This document shows positions 24,170-36,211 of a stretch of 64,000 nucleotides of DNA, in pieces; the first letter of the stretch is position 1, and every line of letters begins with the position of its first letter. The DNA comes from Alitta virens (Eukaryota; Annelida; Polychaeta; Phyllodocida; Nereididae), in NCBI GenBank assembly GCA_932294295.1, contig OW028577.1:373001-437000 (forward strand). Direction: 5' to 3'. The notes under the pieces were generated by a model. The model ran no database searches. It was not told the DNA's origin and worked only from the letters and a program-made list of their open reading frames with translations. The position numbers and the translations under genes were made by a program.

Positions 24170-25110
24170 GACCACCTCACTATTAAGACCACCTTAATAT
24201 TAATACTACCTCTTTATTAAGACCACTTCACTATTAAGACCACCTCATTATTAAGAAGATAACCTCACTATTAAGGCCACTTCACTATTAAGACCACCTC
24301 ATTAATTAGACTACCTCACTATTAAGACCACCTCCATATTAAGACCACCTCACTATTAAGGCCACCTCATTATTAAGACCACCTCACTATTAAGACCACC
24401 TCACTATTAAGACCACCTTAATATTAATACTACCTCTTTATTAAGACCACTTCACTATTAAGACCACCTCATTATTAAGAAGATAACCTCACCTTTAAGG
24501 CCACTTCACTATTAAGACCACCTCATTAATTAGACCACCTCACTATTAAGACCACCTCCATGTTAAGACCACCTCACTATTAAGGCCACCTCATTATTAA
24601 GACCACTTCATTATTAAGACCATCTCACTATTAAGGCCATCTCAGTATTAAGACCACCTCACTCTTAAGACCACCTCACTATTAAGACCACCTTAATATT
24701 AATACTACCTCTTTATTAAGACCACTTCACTATTAAGACCACCTCTCTATTAAGACCACCTCACTATTAGGGCCATCTGTATATTAAGATCACCTCTCTA
24801 ATACGACCACTTCATTATTAAGACCACCTCACTATTAGGGCCATCTGTATATTAAGACCACCTCACTATTAAGACCACCTCACTAATTCGACCACCTCAC
24901 TATTAAGACCACCTCACTATTAAGACCACCTCACTATTAAGACCACCTCACTATAAAGGCCATCTATATATTAAGACCACCTCTCTATTACGACCACATC
25001 ATTATTAAGACCACCTCACTATTAAAACCACCTCACCTTTAAGACCACCTCACTACTAAGACCACCTCACAATTAAGATCACCTCACTACTAAGACCACC
25101 TCACTACTAA
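24170..25110 (+). repeat. 17-bp minisatellite, main array right part
   Basis: Continuation of the array after the TTAA transposon. Multi-unit blocks near 24180-24360 are repeated at 24410-24590 and 24680 onward with almost no change, showing recent amplification of segments of roughly 230 bp. It ends at the 3' tail of the LINE. Confidence 0.92.
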
Positions 25111-25283
25111 GTAAGTAAGTAAGTAAGTATAAATTTATTTTGAATCAACATACAGGTTAACAAGAAACACTAGCTAAAAGTTATTAGTCGATTAAAACCA
25201 AATCAGTAACAATAAAATCAATAACAATAAAATCATAAAACATGAGCATCATTAAAATGTCTTGAAATGATAAGTTATAGATC

Positions 25284-27296
25284 TCATGGCTTAAAATCAC
25301 AATAGCTGCATGAACAATTGAGACCATCCCAGGAACTTAGCACCATTTTAAAATTTGTTTGACTTAGACTTTGTTTTATATTGATTGGCAAGATATTCCA
25401 TAGATGAGCACCGTAGTATGAGAATGAGTATTTTCCATATTTTAATGTCTTAAAGGAGGGGATATCAACTTTAAAAGAATCTCTGAAATTATATTCAGTT
25501 TCTTTCTTTTGAAAAAGTTCCCACATGAACTCAGGGTTTATATTGTTCAAGCTTTTATAAACTTCCATGGCTATCATCCTAAGGCGTCTGACATGTAGGC
25601 TTGAGTGTCCACTCCTTGTGAGTAGCTCTTGGTAGCTGGAGGCAGGATCATCATAGAGTAGGCGCAGTGCCCTCTCTTGGATCTTCTCAAGTTTTCTCAT
25701 ATTGGTGATGCTACAAAAATGCCAGACTACTGGACAATACTTGAAGTTTGAGAGAATGAAGGCATTATAGATGGTTGACATTTCTTTCAACTGGAAAATA
25801 TACTTGAATCTCCTCATAATGTTAAGCTGTCTGGATGCCCTTTTACACATAATATCTATTTGTTTCTCGAAGCTTAACTTGTCATCTATTATGATGCCTA
25901 GCAGCTTTACTTGGGGTTGGGTGTTGATGGTTGTATCTGCTATTGTAAAGCTCTCTGGAACTTCTTGGCTGTTTGAGATGGGCTTCAGATACATAACTTG
26001 GAACTTCTCTGGGTTTGCTTGAAGAAAGTTTACCTTGAACCAGGATGTGGTGTTGTTGACATCAGCCTGTAATGCCATTGTGACACTGTCAAATGTACTT
26101 CCTGTGGCACCGATGGTGTTATCGTCAGCATAATTTACAAGCAAACAGTCTTTAATAAAGTAGAACAAGTCGTTCACAAAGATGTTGAATATTACAGGAC
26201 CAAGGCAGGATCCTTGGGGGATGCCCTTCTTAATCTGTTTCCACTCACTCCTCTTGTCTTCAACTTTCACTCTCTGATATCTATCACATAGATATGAGCT
26301 CATGAATGTGCATGCTGCATCACTTAGTCCATATGCCTTAAGTTTGCATATCAAAAGACCATGTGGAATAGAGTCAAATGCTTTTGACAAGTCGATTAAA
26401 ACAGTTCCAGCACACATATTGTTGTCTAGGGCTTTTTTCCATGTTTCCACAAGCTTGGTAAGTAGGTGTGTGCTGCCATATTGTTTTCTGTATGCACAGA
26501 GCAGTCTATTAAATTTATTGCAGAAAAATTCCATGAGTTGTTCTGCAATCATGGCTTCAAACACCTTGTCAAAAATGACTAACAGACTGACAGGCCTGTA
26601 ATTTGGGACTTTCATGTCATTGCCCTTCTTGAAAATGGGTGAGATTTCTGCAAACTTCATATCTTCTGGAAAGGTGTTTTGAGTGAAACTACAATTGATG
26701 ACCTCTGTTAGTACATCTGGAAGTTCTCTTTTGTTGCACTTTACTAGCTTGGGTGGCAGATTATCATAGCCCGTGGATTTCTTCGCATTGATTTTATGTA
26801 GATGCTGATAGACAGTGTCTTTGTTGACTAAAGAGAAATTAAATGATGCTTGGTCATCACTAAAATGTGATTTGATGGCGTGGATGCTTGGATGATGTTC
26901 ATGTTTACTGAAAAGCTTAGTCATCCAGTCATCTTCAAACATGTTAATCTCATCATCAGGACCTATGCCACTAGCTGCACTGATGAAAAAGTAATTAAAA
27001 AGGTCACAGATCTTCTCTGTGTCTGTGATGATCTGGCCATCATCTTCCAGGATGATGTTGTTATGTGCTTGTGATCCATTTACCAGGAAAGGTTTCACAC
27101 ATTTCCAAAAGTCACTGGGGCTAGACATTTTTGTACATTTACTTAGGAAATGCTGTTTAATTGATTGTCGTCTCATGTTTGTTGTCTTGTTTCTCTCAGC
27201 TGTGTAGATTTGCCAGCCGTTGTTGTCTCTGGTCTTTAGATACTTGTTTCTTGCCATGTTTCGTTTATACATCTGTTTTCTTAAACTTGAGTTCAT
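25284..27296 (-). pseudogene. LINE reverse transcriptase region (part of broken ORF2)
   Basis: A 670-codon frame. The RT fingers and palm show NYRPVSLL (residues 232-239), the AFDSIPH block (306-312) with its first catalytic Asp, the PQGSCLGP block (360-367) and the catalytic YADD (389-392). The C-terminal part has the LEKIQERALRLLYDD block usual for CR1/L2-like elements. Codons just upstream of the first Met (ATQVPY) continue the domain in the same frame, so this Met is not a natural start: the ORF is the second part of an endonuclease-RT polyprotein separated by a frameshift at an eight-A run (27327-27334 on the plus strand as T). The frame inside the RT is intact, indicating a young insertion. 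Confidence 0.88.
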
Positions 27297-27345
27297 GTAG
27301 GGTACTTGTGTAGCTTTTATAGTTCGTTTTTTTTAATGGTGCATG

Positions 27346-28158
27346 CTAATCTACGGCATCAGAGTACAGTTTAGACATAAACCAATATTTGTCATTTACA
27401 TCATTGAATATATCACTAACATGAAAAGGAATGTTTGAGACATCATGTGAAAATTTAACAGCATCAAAGTTTTTATATGATCTGTATATTACAGTTTTAG
27501 CTTTGACTAGAGGTAATTTCATTTTAGTGAAACAACAAACCATGTTATGCCAATCACTCATACCACAATTAACATTAATTGGTGTTTGAAATTTGTTTGG
27601 ATTCATTACAACAATAGGATCAAGAAGTGTTCCTGTTACAGATTTAAAGCATGTTGCCTGTTTGATGATATTTGTGAGGCCATACACATTACATATATTA
27701 CCTGTAAATACATTTTGAGGATTAATCATGTTTATATTGACATCACCTAACAAAATTATTTCATTCATATTAGAACTTAACAGCTGATCATACAGTGACG
27801 ACATTTTGTTAATATAAAAATCATTTTGAACTTTTGGATTTTTATAAGTAAGAATTAAATACCATGTCTCTTTTTTTACAGTCATTTCTAGGACTATTGC
27901 CTCTATGTGTGGTTCATCACTGTTAACTTCAAAATGTACCTGTCTGCTATGAGGTATATCTGAACGTACCCAGACAAGCAGACCACCAGAGTTACTACTT
28001 TTGTCTTTACGATGTAGTTTGTAGCCATCTACACTGAGTTCATAGTCTGTGTATGTGTCATTCAACTTGGTCTCACTGATGCATAGGATATCTAGTATGT
28101 GGGATGAGAGCAAGTCTTTAAAATAGTCATATTTCTCACCAATGCTATTGACATTCAC
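27346..28158 (-). pseudogene. LINE APE-type endonuclease region (part of broken ORF2)
   Basis: A 270-codon frame with the endonuclease signatures: ISETKL (27-32, catalytic Glu), SGGLLVWVR (57-65), YKNP (105-108, in the usual YRPP place), GDVNIN (138-143) and SDWHNM (201-206). It nicks target DNA to prime reverse transcription. The N-terminal part (VNSIGEKYD) starts only a few residues into the domain. It ends at a TAG where related proteins continue into HAPLK; the HAPLKK words are indeed encoded right after the stop in the same frame, so the TAG is a point mutation. Confidence 0.82.
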
Positions 28159-28163
28159 ATACG

Positions 28164-28292
28164 CACTAAGACCACCTCACTATTAAGATAACCTCACTAT
28201 TAAGATAACCTCACTATTAAGATCACCTCACTATTAAGACCACCTCACTATTAAGACCTTATTAAGACCACCACACTATTAAGACCACCTAT
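28164..28292 (+). repeat. 17-bp minisatellite, block right of the LINE
   Basis: Seven to eight units, including AAGATAACCTCACTATT variants. It is the other half of the array split by the LINE. Confidence 0.9.
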
Positions 28293-30799
28293 TTTGGGAC
28301 AGTTAATGGACCATAGCATAAATTGCACAGCACATAGATTGAGTTCCAATCTGTAGCTTTAACAGGTAGACCAATTAATAAGGTTCTCTTTATATGGATC
28401 CTACTCAAATGTTTGGCATTAGTTAATTTATTTCATCAATAACTTGTCATGATCAATATACTACACTATGAAAACAACTGCATTGTCTATTGTGTTATTA
28501 TAACATATGAGATATTATCAAATCATTATTATACTATAGTTTATTTTCATATCAGTTTATTTATTTAAAAATTCATATCACTTGTGGCTTTAGTAATATA
28601 CGCATATTTTATGAGATATATGTATATATGCAGTATAATATTATCACAAAAAAAAAACTAGTTTATTTTACAGCTTGTATACTCATAAAAATAAAAATAT
28701 TAACACATCTGTATTCGCGTAATACTTTAATAAGGACCTACGTAAGTTTTGCAGTTTCAATATTAATCAATATCATTATAGCAGTGTATATTGTGTGAAG
28801 TAAACAGATATAGCATTGAAATAAACCATTGGCATGAAGTGTTGATATTGATAATGGCGTGAAAAATAATTATTTGTTATTATTTGATTTTTAATTGCTG
28901 AGCATGCAGACCAGTTGGATCATATTTGACTGCAACAGCTGCAGGGCTAGTTGGCTGCAGGCCTGCAGTGCTCTCCTAATATAGCCACGCAGCAGCCGCA
29001 GCCAAAAAATCAATACTGCTGAAAGGATGTGAACCATGTCTATGCGTTAGCTTCACTTCAACATATTTTTAAGTGCAAATGATTAACAAGGTGAAAATGC
29101 AAGCTCGTGGAGTCTTATAGGTGGGTGTGATAAACAGAATATTGTGACGAAGGTGTTGTAAACAATGTATATGCATAATTAGAGTGGAGCCTGCATGTAA
29201 ACATAAGCAGCTAGCCAGACTGTTTCCATCATTTCACTCCAGGCAGCTGCTATGAGTGAAACAGATGCAAGATTCATAACTCCGTGCATCTAGAATCTAG
29301 ATTAGAAAGCGTGTAAATGCATGGATGATATCAAAGCACGTGCAAAACATTTTAGCAACAATATTCGTGTAATATTCAACCACAAGGTACATGTTTTGAA
29401 TTAGGTTAATCCATGCTGCCTGTTGCTTTTATGAACCACTAAATCAGCGTTTTGCTAGCATAGGCTTTCACTATTAGGGCATGTGTTGGCCCCAGATTAG
29501 GTATAACACCAACACTATTCTTACCCAGATTTAGTAATTTAATTAATCGTCTTTCTTCTGTCTAAGTAATTGTCAAGAGTCAAGACTTAAGATATGATTG
29601 TGTCAGAATACTGTTTCCCCAGCCAGTCAGCAATTGGCTAATTATCAAAGAGGTTCAGCGAAGACCTGATTCAATTTAACTTCAGCAGAATCACCAAATT
29701 ACGTGTGAATCCAAAATAGTTTGTTTATATTACTTTGGTTTATTAATTAAAACTGAGGACTTTAACTGGTCAGAAGTGCTAACATTCCAGGCAAGAATAT
29801 AAAAGAAGCCTGGCTTGATGACACTGCAAACACTACAAATCCCATGCTTTCGCTTGCATGTACATAATTGATAGAACTGTGCACCCAATGAAGAAATCAT
29901 CAGACAGCTTGGCTCATTTGGGGGGGGGGGGGGGGAGGCAAAAATACTCCCCTGGGCAGCTACGTTGTCACCCCGTTTATGCCAAACTATCTGCCAGCTT
30001 CATTTTAAGAGAAATTGATATTAAATTCAACATTGATAAGTAAAACAAAATTATTTACCTTGAGGTATACATATCTCAGTCACCTGCAGCCTGTCTAGGT
30101 AGAACCATAAAAGACTGTGACTGCATCCATGGCATGTTTAATGCCTGAGCCATGTATTGATTAATTCTAATACCTTCCAGGCCCCTGTTCTCTTTTAAGT
30201 ACTTTGACAGTTGATGCCATGGTTCCATCCAGCTGTTGGCCAATCAGCTGCCATATAAGCTTTATCACCAGCTGTTTTCACAGGTATGTTGGCCCTTCCT
30301 GATTAGCTGATTCTGCATATCTATTAGTGTCTTTGTCTTCGGCACCTGTAGCGACATCTTATGGATTATAAAGTTAAAAATAACCCATAAGGGGATTTGA
30401 AAAAGTAAAGGTGAGGGTGCCAAAACACCTTACTTATATTTTGATGATGCTATAAGGTATTTGGCTGTCCAAAGAGAAAATGTTGATATAAGTGTCTTTG
30501 ACGACAGCATCTTTGGTTTCAGCATTAGTTTGTAAACGCGATCTCAATCAGAGCCAATTTGAATCAAGGGAAAACGCTTCTGGCCATCGTCTTGCCAATT
30601 AACAAGTTCCAATCCTTTGAAGAAGTTGGGTGAAATCGATCATCGAACTTCAAATTTGATTATCTAATCTTTTAATCCCTCAGCAGTTTCAATATTGCAA
30701 TAAGAGCCTTCAAAAAACAGTGATGTGATTGCTTCAAAAGAAAACAGAGGCTCGGTTGGCTCTTGAAACTAACAAAGGAGAAAACACTCTTTGCTGAGA
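28293..30799. other. Intergenic DNA
   Basis: AT-rich, with a 16-base G run at about 29920-29935. A pyrimidine-rich and CAG-rich patch near 28920-29000 (GCAGCCGCAGCC) is a local composition change without open frame. No exon is supported. Confidence 0.4.
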
Positions 30800-30905
30800 C
30801 AAGTCAAAGGCATGGGGTAAATGTGTAAGATGGCTTGGATCCAACCTTATCATCTCATCATTACATAGGATTGGGCTGGTAAAATAAGCTTCTGACCAGT
30901 AACAC
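30800..30905 (+). repeat. SINE family 2 fragment
   Basis: Contains CATGGGGTAAATGTGTAAG and CTTATCATCTCATCATTAC, as in the other copies, with no head. Confidence 0.5.
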
Positions 30906-31259
30906 TGAAACAATATCGAATACAATATATGTAGTTTGTTTCAGAATGACTTCTTTGGAAACATTGGATAATAAATTTTATATGACATATCTTTAGATTT
31001 TAGTTTGTTCTCAGCTGTATACGTTGAAATGATTCCTTCATTTGGAGATCCATGTTATATGGGCACTACATCCACCTAGCCTTTGAGAATATTATAGATT
31101 TTGGCATGATAACTCATAAAAAGACCCTTTTACAATATATTGGCATTGTATCCGATGACTTGTATGAACGTATTCCAACAGAAAACTCATCATCGGCTGA
31201 GGCGTTGTTTTTAAAGTTTCATAACATGGCCATATGACATGACATTTCAGAAGTTTAAC

Positions 31260-32110
31260 ACTGAGGCATTTGCAGGCAGAATTGTGCTGCTCAGTGGTTA
31301 AAAATATACAGCTCATTGGGCAAACTTAATCCTTCAGTGGGCAACTAAATTGCTGCCCAGTCACTTCAGGTAATCAGAGAAATTATTGCCCATGCACCAT
31401 GGGACAAATGTCCACTTCACTCTGTCAGAGCAAATGTGTCTCACTGGGTTGACGGAATCTGTCATTAGGCAAACAGATGGCTGCCCAATCACTGTATTCA
31501 GTCAAAACATGGAAATGCTCCGCTTCAAGCTTATGGGAGTATCACTAGACGCTGAAGGAGATGATATTGAAAGAAGAGTTTTCAGGCTCAGATCACTAGC
31601 TTAGGCCTTGCCCACCTGACAAAAGAGGCACTGGTCAATGTTCCTTAAGACTATAATTGTAGTGTCTTGGGACTGAATGGAGACTGTAGGACTAATCAAC
31701 TTCCAATTAAGACATTCGTGGTTCAAATACTGCCAATAACTCTTTGCTGTAAATTGATTTTAATGCTGAACATTCCTGCTCTATTGGCATTGTAGCCTCA
31801 TAGTCGCCGTATAGGCACTTTGTCACTACATTGTATCCTGGGGGAAAAGCTTTATTGGGCGACTAAATCCCTGCCATGTCGCTTTATGAAATTTGCTTCA
31901 CTTCGGGCTTTTAGGAGTCCTTTACTGGGGATCCGGCATGTGTCTCTAGTTACTATGTGAAAATGCTCCGTCTCAGGCTACCAGGGAGAATGACTCGCTC
32001 TGGACAGGGGGTATTCTTCATTGGGTGACCAGCCAGCCAGCCACCCACTCACTATATGAAAAATACTGCACTTCAGACTGTCAGACGTTTGTAAACAGAA
32101 CACGATGCCT
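31260..32110. repeat. Degenerate long-unit tandem repeat
   Basis: Recurring words ATGGAAATGCTCCG, GTGAAAATGCTCCG and GAAAAATACTGCACTTCAG, each followed by a TCAGGCT-like stretch and by GGGCGACTAAAT or GGGTGACCAG segments, point to diverged repeat units of about 100-200 bp. No reading frame is maintained. Confidence 0.4.
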
Positions 32111-32516
32111 GCCTCACTGCATCTGAAGTCATGTGAGCAGCACTCTTTGATAATCCAAGCCTTTAATTGAAAAGCTTTGATCTTAAAAGCTCTCAGCACC
32201 TGATTGGAATGCCAGATTAAGGCATCCCTGCCAACCTCATCATCCCTGCTGCTGCAGCCTCATCCAGCAGTTAAACCTGCTACCAGTGGTGCTTCATACC
32301 TGGACTAGCAGCCAAAACAACCATGACATTTATCAAGAGGCCTAACACACCTCCTTGGGGAACACCTAGGTAAATTATGGCAATTGTCTCATACTGGCAA
32401 GTGTTACCAAAATGTCAACCTCAAGTTTAAAGCCATCTAGACTACTGCCCTGGGATGTATGTTGCCTTTTAAGGTTTGCAAAGATTGTTCTGTGCGTTTT
32501 CTGCTTTTTCAACTTA

Positions 32517-32712
32517 AGGGGTGGGGGCTTAGCTCAGTGGTAGCATGCTAGGCTTCCAACCACTGGGTCCCAGTTTCAATTCCCGGTCGAGCCTATGTTT
32601 GTTGGCTGTTTCATCCATCATTTCATTGTCATGGTCCCTGCCTGTCCTAATTAGCCCATGCATCAGGTGCAGAAATACAGGACGTTAAGCCCAAATTCAC
32701 TCACCCACATTT
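32517..32712 (+). repeat. tRNA-derived SINE, family 1 (best copy)
   Basis: Head reads GGGGGCTTAGCTCAGTGGTA with a good A box, then the CTTCCAA loop, then TTTCAATTCCCGG as B box, followed by a ~120-bp body ending at CTCACCCACATTTT. The cloverleaf has an unpaired anticodon stem, so this is a SINE rather than a working tRNA-Gly gene. Confidence 0.65.
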
Positions 32713-32889
32713 TCAGTCTATCTCCTCAGCTAAACATTTAGAAAATCTAACTTTCATCTTGTCCAGACTACCTATTTATTTATATGGTATTTTCTTGAAA
32801 GTGAGGTGGTCTTTATATTGAGGTAAAATGTAGTGGCAACTAAAATATTAGATCACCGTCGCAGTTTTAATGAGGTGCATGATATCTAA

Positions 32890-33130
32890 AAAATTTGGCT
32901 GACATGACTATTGCCCAACCGAAAGTGAGTTAGCATTGGGCCAATCAAAAACACGATCAGACAGTGGGCTAAAATGGGCCAATATAGGGCCACTTCGACA
33001 GTGGGCTGACATGAATTGGCAACACAACAATTGATGAAAAGTGGACTGACCTGACACTGGGCAGGCACTGGGCCGATCCAACAGTAGGCTTAGCAGGGCC
33101 GATCCAACAGTAGGCTTAGCAGGGCTGATT
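32890..33130. repeat. Degenerate GGGCC-rich tandem repeat
   Basis: Two perfect 28-bp copies (33073-33128 region, with CCGATCCAACAGTAGG) lie at the end of a longer stretch with recurring GTGGGCTRA and GGGCCAATAT words. Probably an ageing minisatellite. Confidence 0.5.
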
Positions 33131-34029
33131 CAGAGTATTGGACCAACATCTCTGAGTGCCATCTACTCGTTAGTAATTTGTTACTCCACGGCAGGACCTG
33201 GGAAACAACGAATGGTAATATTCCATTGTTTGCCCTGGCTAAACAGGAAACAACGGATGGCATATTTTTCTCTGATACAAAAGTCTCCGTTGCGAAAGAA
33301 ATTTGATCAAACCTCAGACTTATGCAGGGGCCGTTCAGTGCATTAACCACTATAGCCCAATATTTTGCAGAAAACTTCAGAATCATCACATTAATGATGT
33401 CCAGAGCTGTAGCTTCAACCACCTAGACCAAGTCATACCTAGCTGCATAAGCTGCATAGGACAATAGTCGACTCAACGGAAAACATCATATAAGCGCAAA
33501 AACTGTAAATAACGACAGCTTTTACAATACTAAAAATCGTAGCCATTGAATGCCCATTAAATGTACAAGATTGTTATAGATAATTATCATGATGCTATAC
33601 TTTAGCTAGTCATACTGTACAGCATACAGTAATTCCCATGCACGGCAAGGTGTGATAAATCAGAGAAAGTGTGATAAATCAGAGAAAGTGTGACAAATCA
33701 TGAGAAACACCAGAGACAGGGGATTGTTTCTTATATTTTATTAATGCCATGTCCTTCTAGAAGCTTTGCAGACTGATATCAGAACGGTATTATGTAGAGA
33801 GACAGTCCACACTCTTACTGTCAGAGGCAAACATACATCCCATATTCTGTAGGACCAACGTCAATCAATGAACTGGAGCCAGGGGCCATATTTGATCTGG
33901 TAACCCTATATGCAGACCATTGTTGGCCTAAGTAAAGAACCTCTTGCATTGTCTGACATGGACTGGTAATTTTCAGTCGATAAGTTCTGCCCTTTCTTGT
34001 TTCTTTGTAGTTCATACATTCCTTGACTT
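33131..34029. other. Intergenic DNA with a short tandem repeat
   Basis: A 19-bp unit GTGTGATAAATCAGAGAAA is repeated about two and a half times at 33649-33700. The minus frames at 33090-33422 and 33821-34015 have no recognisable similarity and are probably chance. Confidence 0.4.
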
Positions 34030-35890
34030 TTCTTTATCTCTTCTCAAAAAGTTATGAATCTACTTTTCGTTGTATACTTTATGGACAGAAAGCATTCAGA
34101 TTAGAAGTCAGGAAAACTCGCAAAAAATATAAACAATGAAGAAACAAAGTAAATAAATTGAAAAGAACTTCACTGAAAATATATTTAGACAATAACTGCA
34201 ATGCAATCAACACTTACTCCAAAGACTTATGGGAAATAGTGAAACCTTTCAATAAATCAGAAAATGTAAACAAAATGTCAGCTGATTAGGTCATTGACCA
34301 TTATAAAGATCACCCACGCATTAAGCTGATCAATGATCACGTAACCATGAACAATATTGCTTCATGCCTATAACCAAATGACAACTGTAAAGAAACTAAA
34401 GCAGTTATAAACAAAGCATGTGGCTTTGATATCTCTCCGAAGTTTCTGAAAATAGGTGCTAACAGCTTAAGTAATACTCTAACACCAATCATAAACAAAA
34501 GCATAAAGACTAACATATTCCCAGACTACAATAAAAAAGCAGAGGTGTCCCCACTGTAGAAAAAGTAAAGTTTGCAAAGGAAAATTTCTAAGTTATTTAA
34601 TCTGAGACCAGATCCTTGAATCAGTCTCTCCTCATTTATCAGCTGACCTTTCACAGAAAAGCTTATAGTTGTAATAATGTTCTCATGAAATGTATAGAAA
34701 ACTGGAAAAAAAACTCTGGACAACAATTGCCATGTAGGTCTACCGCATGGTCTATTAACTCCATGCCCATGGTGCAAATTATCTTAAGGACAGAAAATAA
34801 GTTGTAAAAACAGGCAATACCAAAAATGAATGGCTGAAGTTAAAAACAAGGTGTCCCACGAGGGTCACTGTTGGATGTTTAACATCTTTATAAATGACTT
34901 TCCCCTGGACTTAAAACATCACATAAAGTCCCACTTCAAAGCTTATGCAAGAATCCACCCACCCTGTAAGGTGGTTCAATAACAATTTCATGCCAACCCG
35001 TTGAAATTCCAAGCCATATGCTTAAGCAGAGAAAGTATCAGCGTAAACTTTTAAATCAGAAGCAATACTATCAAATCAGAACCAGTAGTCAAACTACTTG
35101 GTATAAATATAGACGATAAACTTAACTTGAAGCATCATACATCACTAATCTGCAAAAAAGCTGCCAGGCAAATAAATACACTTCAAAGAATTAGTAAACA
35201 TATTGACTATACAAGTAAACTGAGAATATACAAATCTTTTATTGCATCTAACTTTGTATACTTCTCTGTAGTTTATAACACTTTCGCAACAGGACAGGAT
35301 AAGAAGCTTGAAAAACTCGATGAGAGAGCATTAAGGCTTGTCTGCAATGACCAGGAAAATTCCTAAAATGATCTTTTGAAAAAGACAAGTAAGAATGCTT
35401 TATGTAGCTCGGAAAGTTAGTGCAGCTGAACTTGTTTTCAAAGTGCTTCATAATATGTCACCACCAATCGAAAGTTCATTGTTTACAAGACAGACTACAA
35501 GATATGATATGAGGGATAATTATAAGCTTGTAAAGCCAACATACAACACAATGCAGTATGGTTTTAAATGAATGTTATACTAAGGTGCTACAATATGGAA
35601 ATGAAAGCAGATAGATGACTTTTTGTATTCAAAAGATTGTTAAGAAACGGTAATTACCTTGAAAATGGTGAATGCGGGTCTTGTATTATTTGTCAACGAA
35701 ACAATATGTAAACCAAATTAACATATGATCTTACTTCCAATATTATCATTTGTTTAAAATTATAGCTTGTTTTATTGTTGTCAATCATCACCGACTATAA
35801 ATAAAGTTTATCTTATCTATCTCATCTTATCTTAAATTATCTTACCTTATCTTATCTTATCTTATCTTATCTTATCTTATCTTATCTTTC
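34030..35890 (+). pseudogene. Decayed CR1/L2-like LINE remnant
   Basis: Plus-strand fragments match the order of the LINE at 25-28 kb: a KNYFLNNCNAIN / SKDLWEIVKPF segment near 34170-34245, an RT patch around 34860-34930 (FINDFPL-like) and the C-terminal part at 35127-35366 (ICKKAARQINTLQRISK and KKLEKLDERALRLVCND). Frames are broken by many stops and shifts. AATAAA at 35800 is followed by a (TTATC)n tail to 35887, the usual 3' end for this group. It is far older than the 25-28 kb copy and of a different subfamily. Confidence 0.75.
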
Positions 35891-36193
35891 ATTTCGATCA
35901 TTTCCACTTTTTTCTTGTTATGTTTGATACTTTTGACTTTTGGATATCTAATCATTAACATTTTATAGGCATTTAACATCATTTTTAGCTCTCTGTTTTT
36001 TTTTTGGATATTTTTTTTGTGTGGATATTATAGACTTAGTTTTTTTTCTGCTGTGTGGATAGATTGCTAAACATGATCTAATATTTGCGTGCTTTATTTA
36101 GATCAAGACAAAGATGAACATGTAATTTTGGCTTATGTAAGTCCTTATCAGCTGATCTTATACTATGTTTTAATGCTGTTGTTTCATTTGCAG
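35891..36193. other. Intron or 5' region of the RS-rich gene
   Basis: T-rich DNA ending in GTTTCATTTGCAG (36181-36193), a good 3' splice site just ahead of the coding exon. Upstream exon(s) carrying the 5' UTR were not identified. Confidence 0.45.
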
Positions 36194-36211
36194 ATGTAAA
36201 ACGGCACAAAC

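Larger units (their letters stand above)
25111..28163 (-). mobile_element. CR1/L2-like non-LTR retrotransposon, 5' truncated
   Basis: A minus-strand LINE inserted in the 17-bp minisatellite. From its 5' side it has an APE-type endonuclease region (27346-28158), a linker with a stop and a frameshift, a reverse transcriptase (25284-27296), a short 3' UTR with AATAAA, and a tail of (CTTA)n at 25111-25129. The 5' end meets the array directly at about 28163, five bases upstream of the first Met, so the promoter, any ORF1 and the very start of the endonuclease are missing. Short tandem tails and 5' truncation are typical of this group. Flanking duplication cannot be judged because the target itself is repetitive. 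Confidence 0.88.

Noticed and set aside
25771..27207. Plus-strand frames opposite the LINE
   Set aside because: Shadows of the reverse transcriptase on the other strand.
17862..28292. CRISPR array from regularly spaced 17-bp repeats
   Set aside because: There are no spacers; units are contiguous and diverge gradually, as in a minisatellite in an animal genome.
32517..32590. A genuine tRNA-Gly(TCC) gene
   Set aside because: A and B boxes are good but the anticodon stem does not pair, and the sequence continues into a body shared with the copy at 786-990, so it is a SINE.
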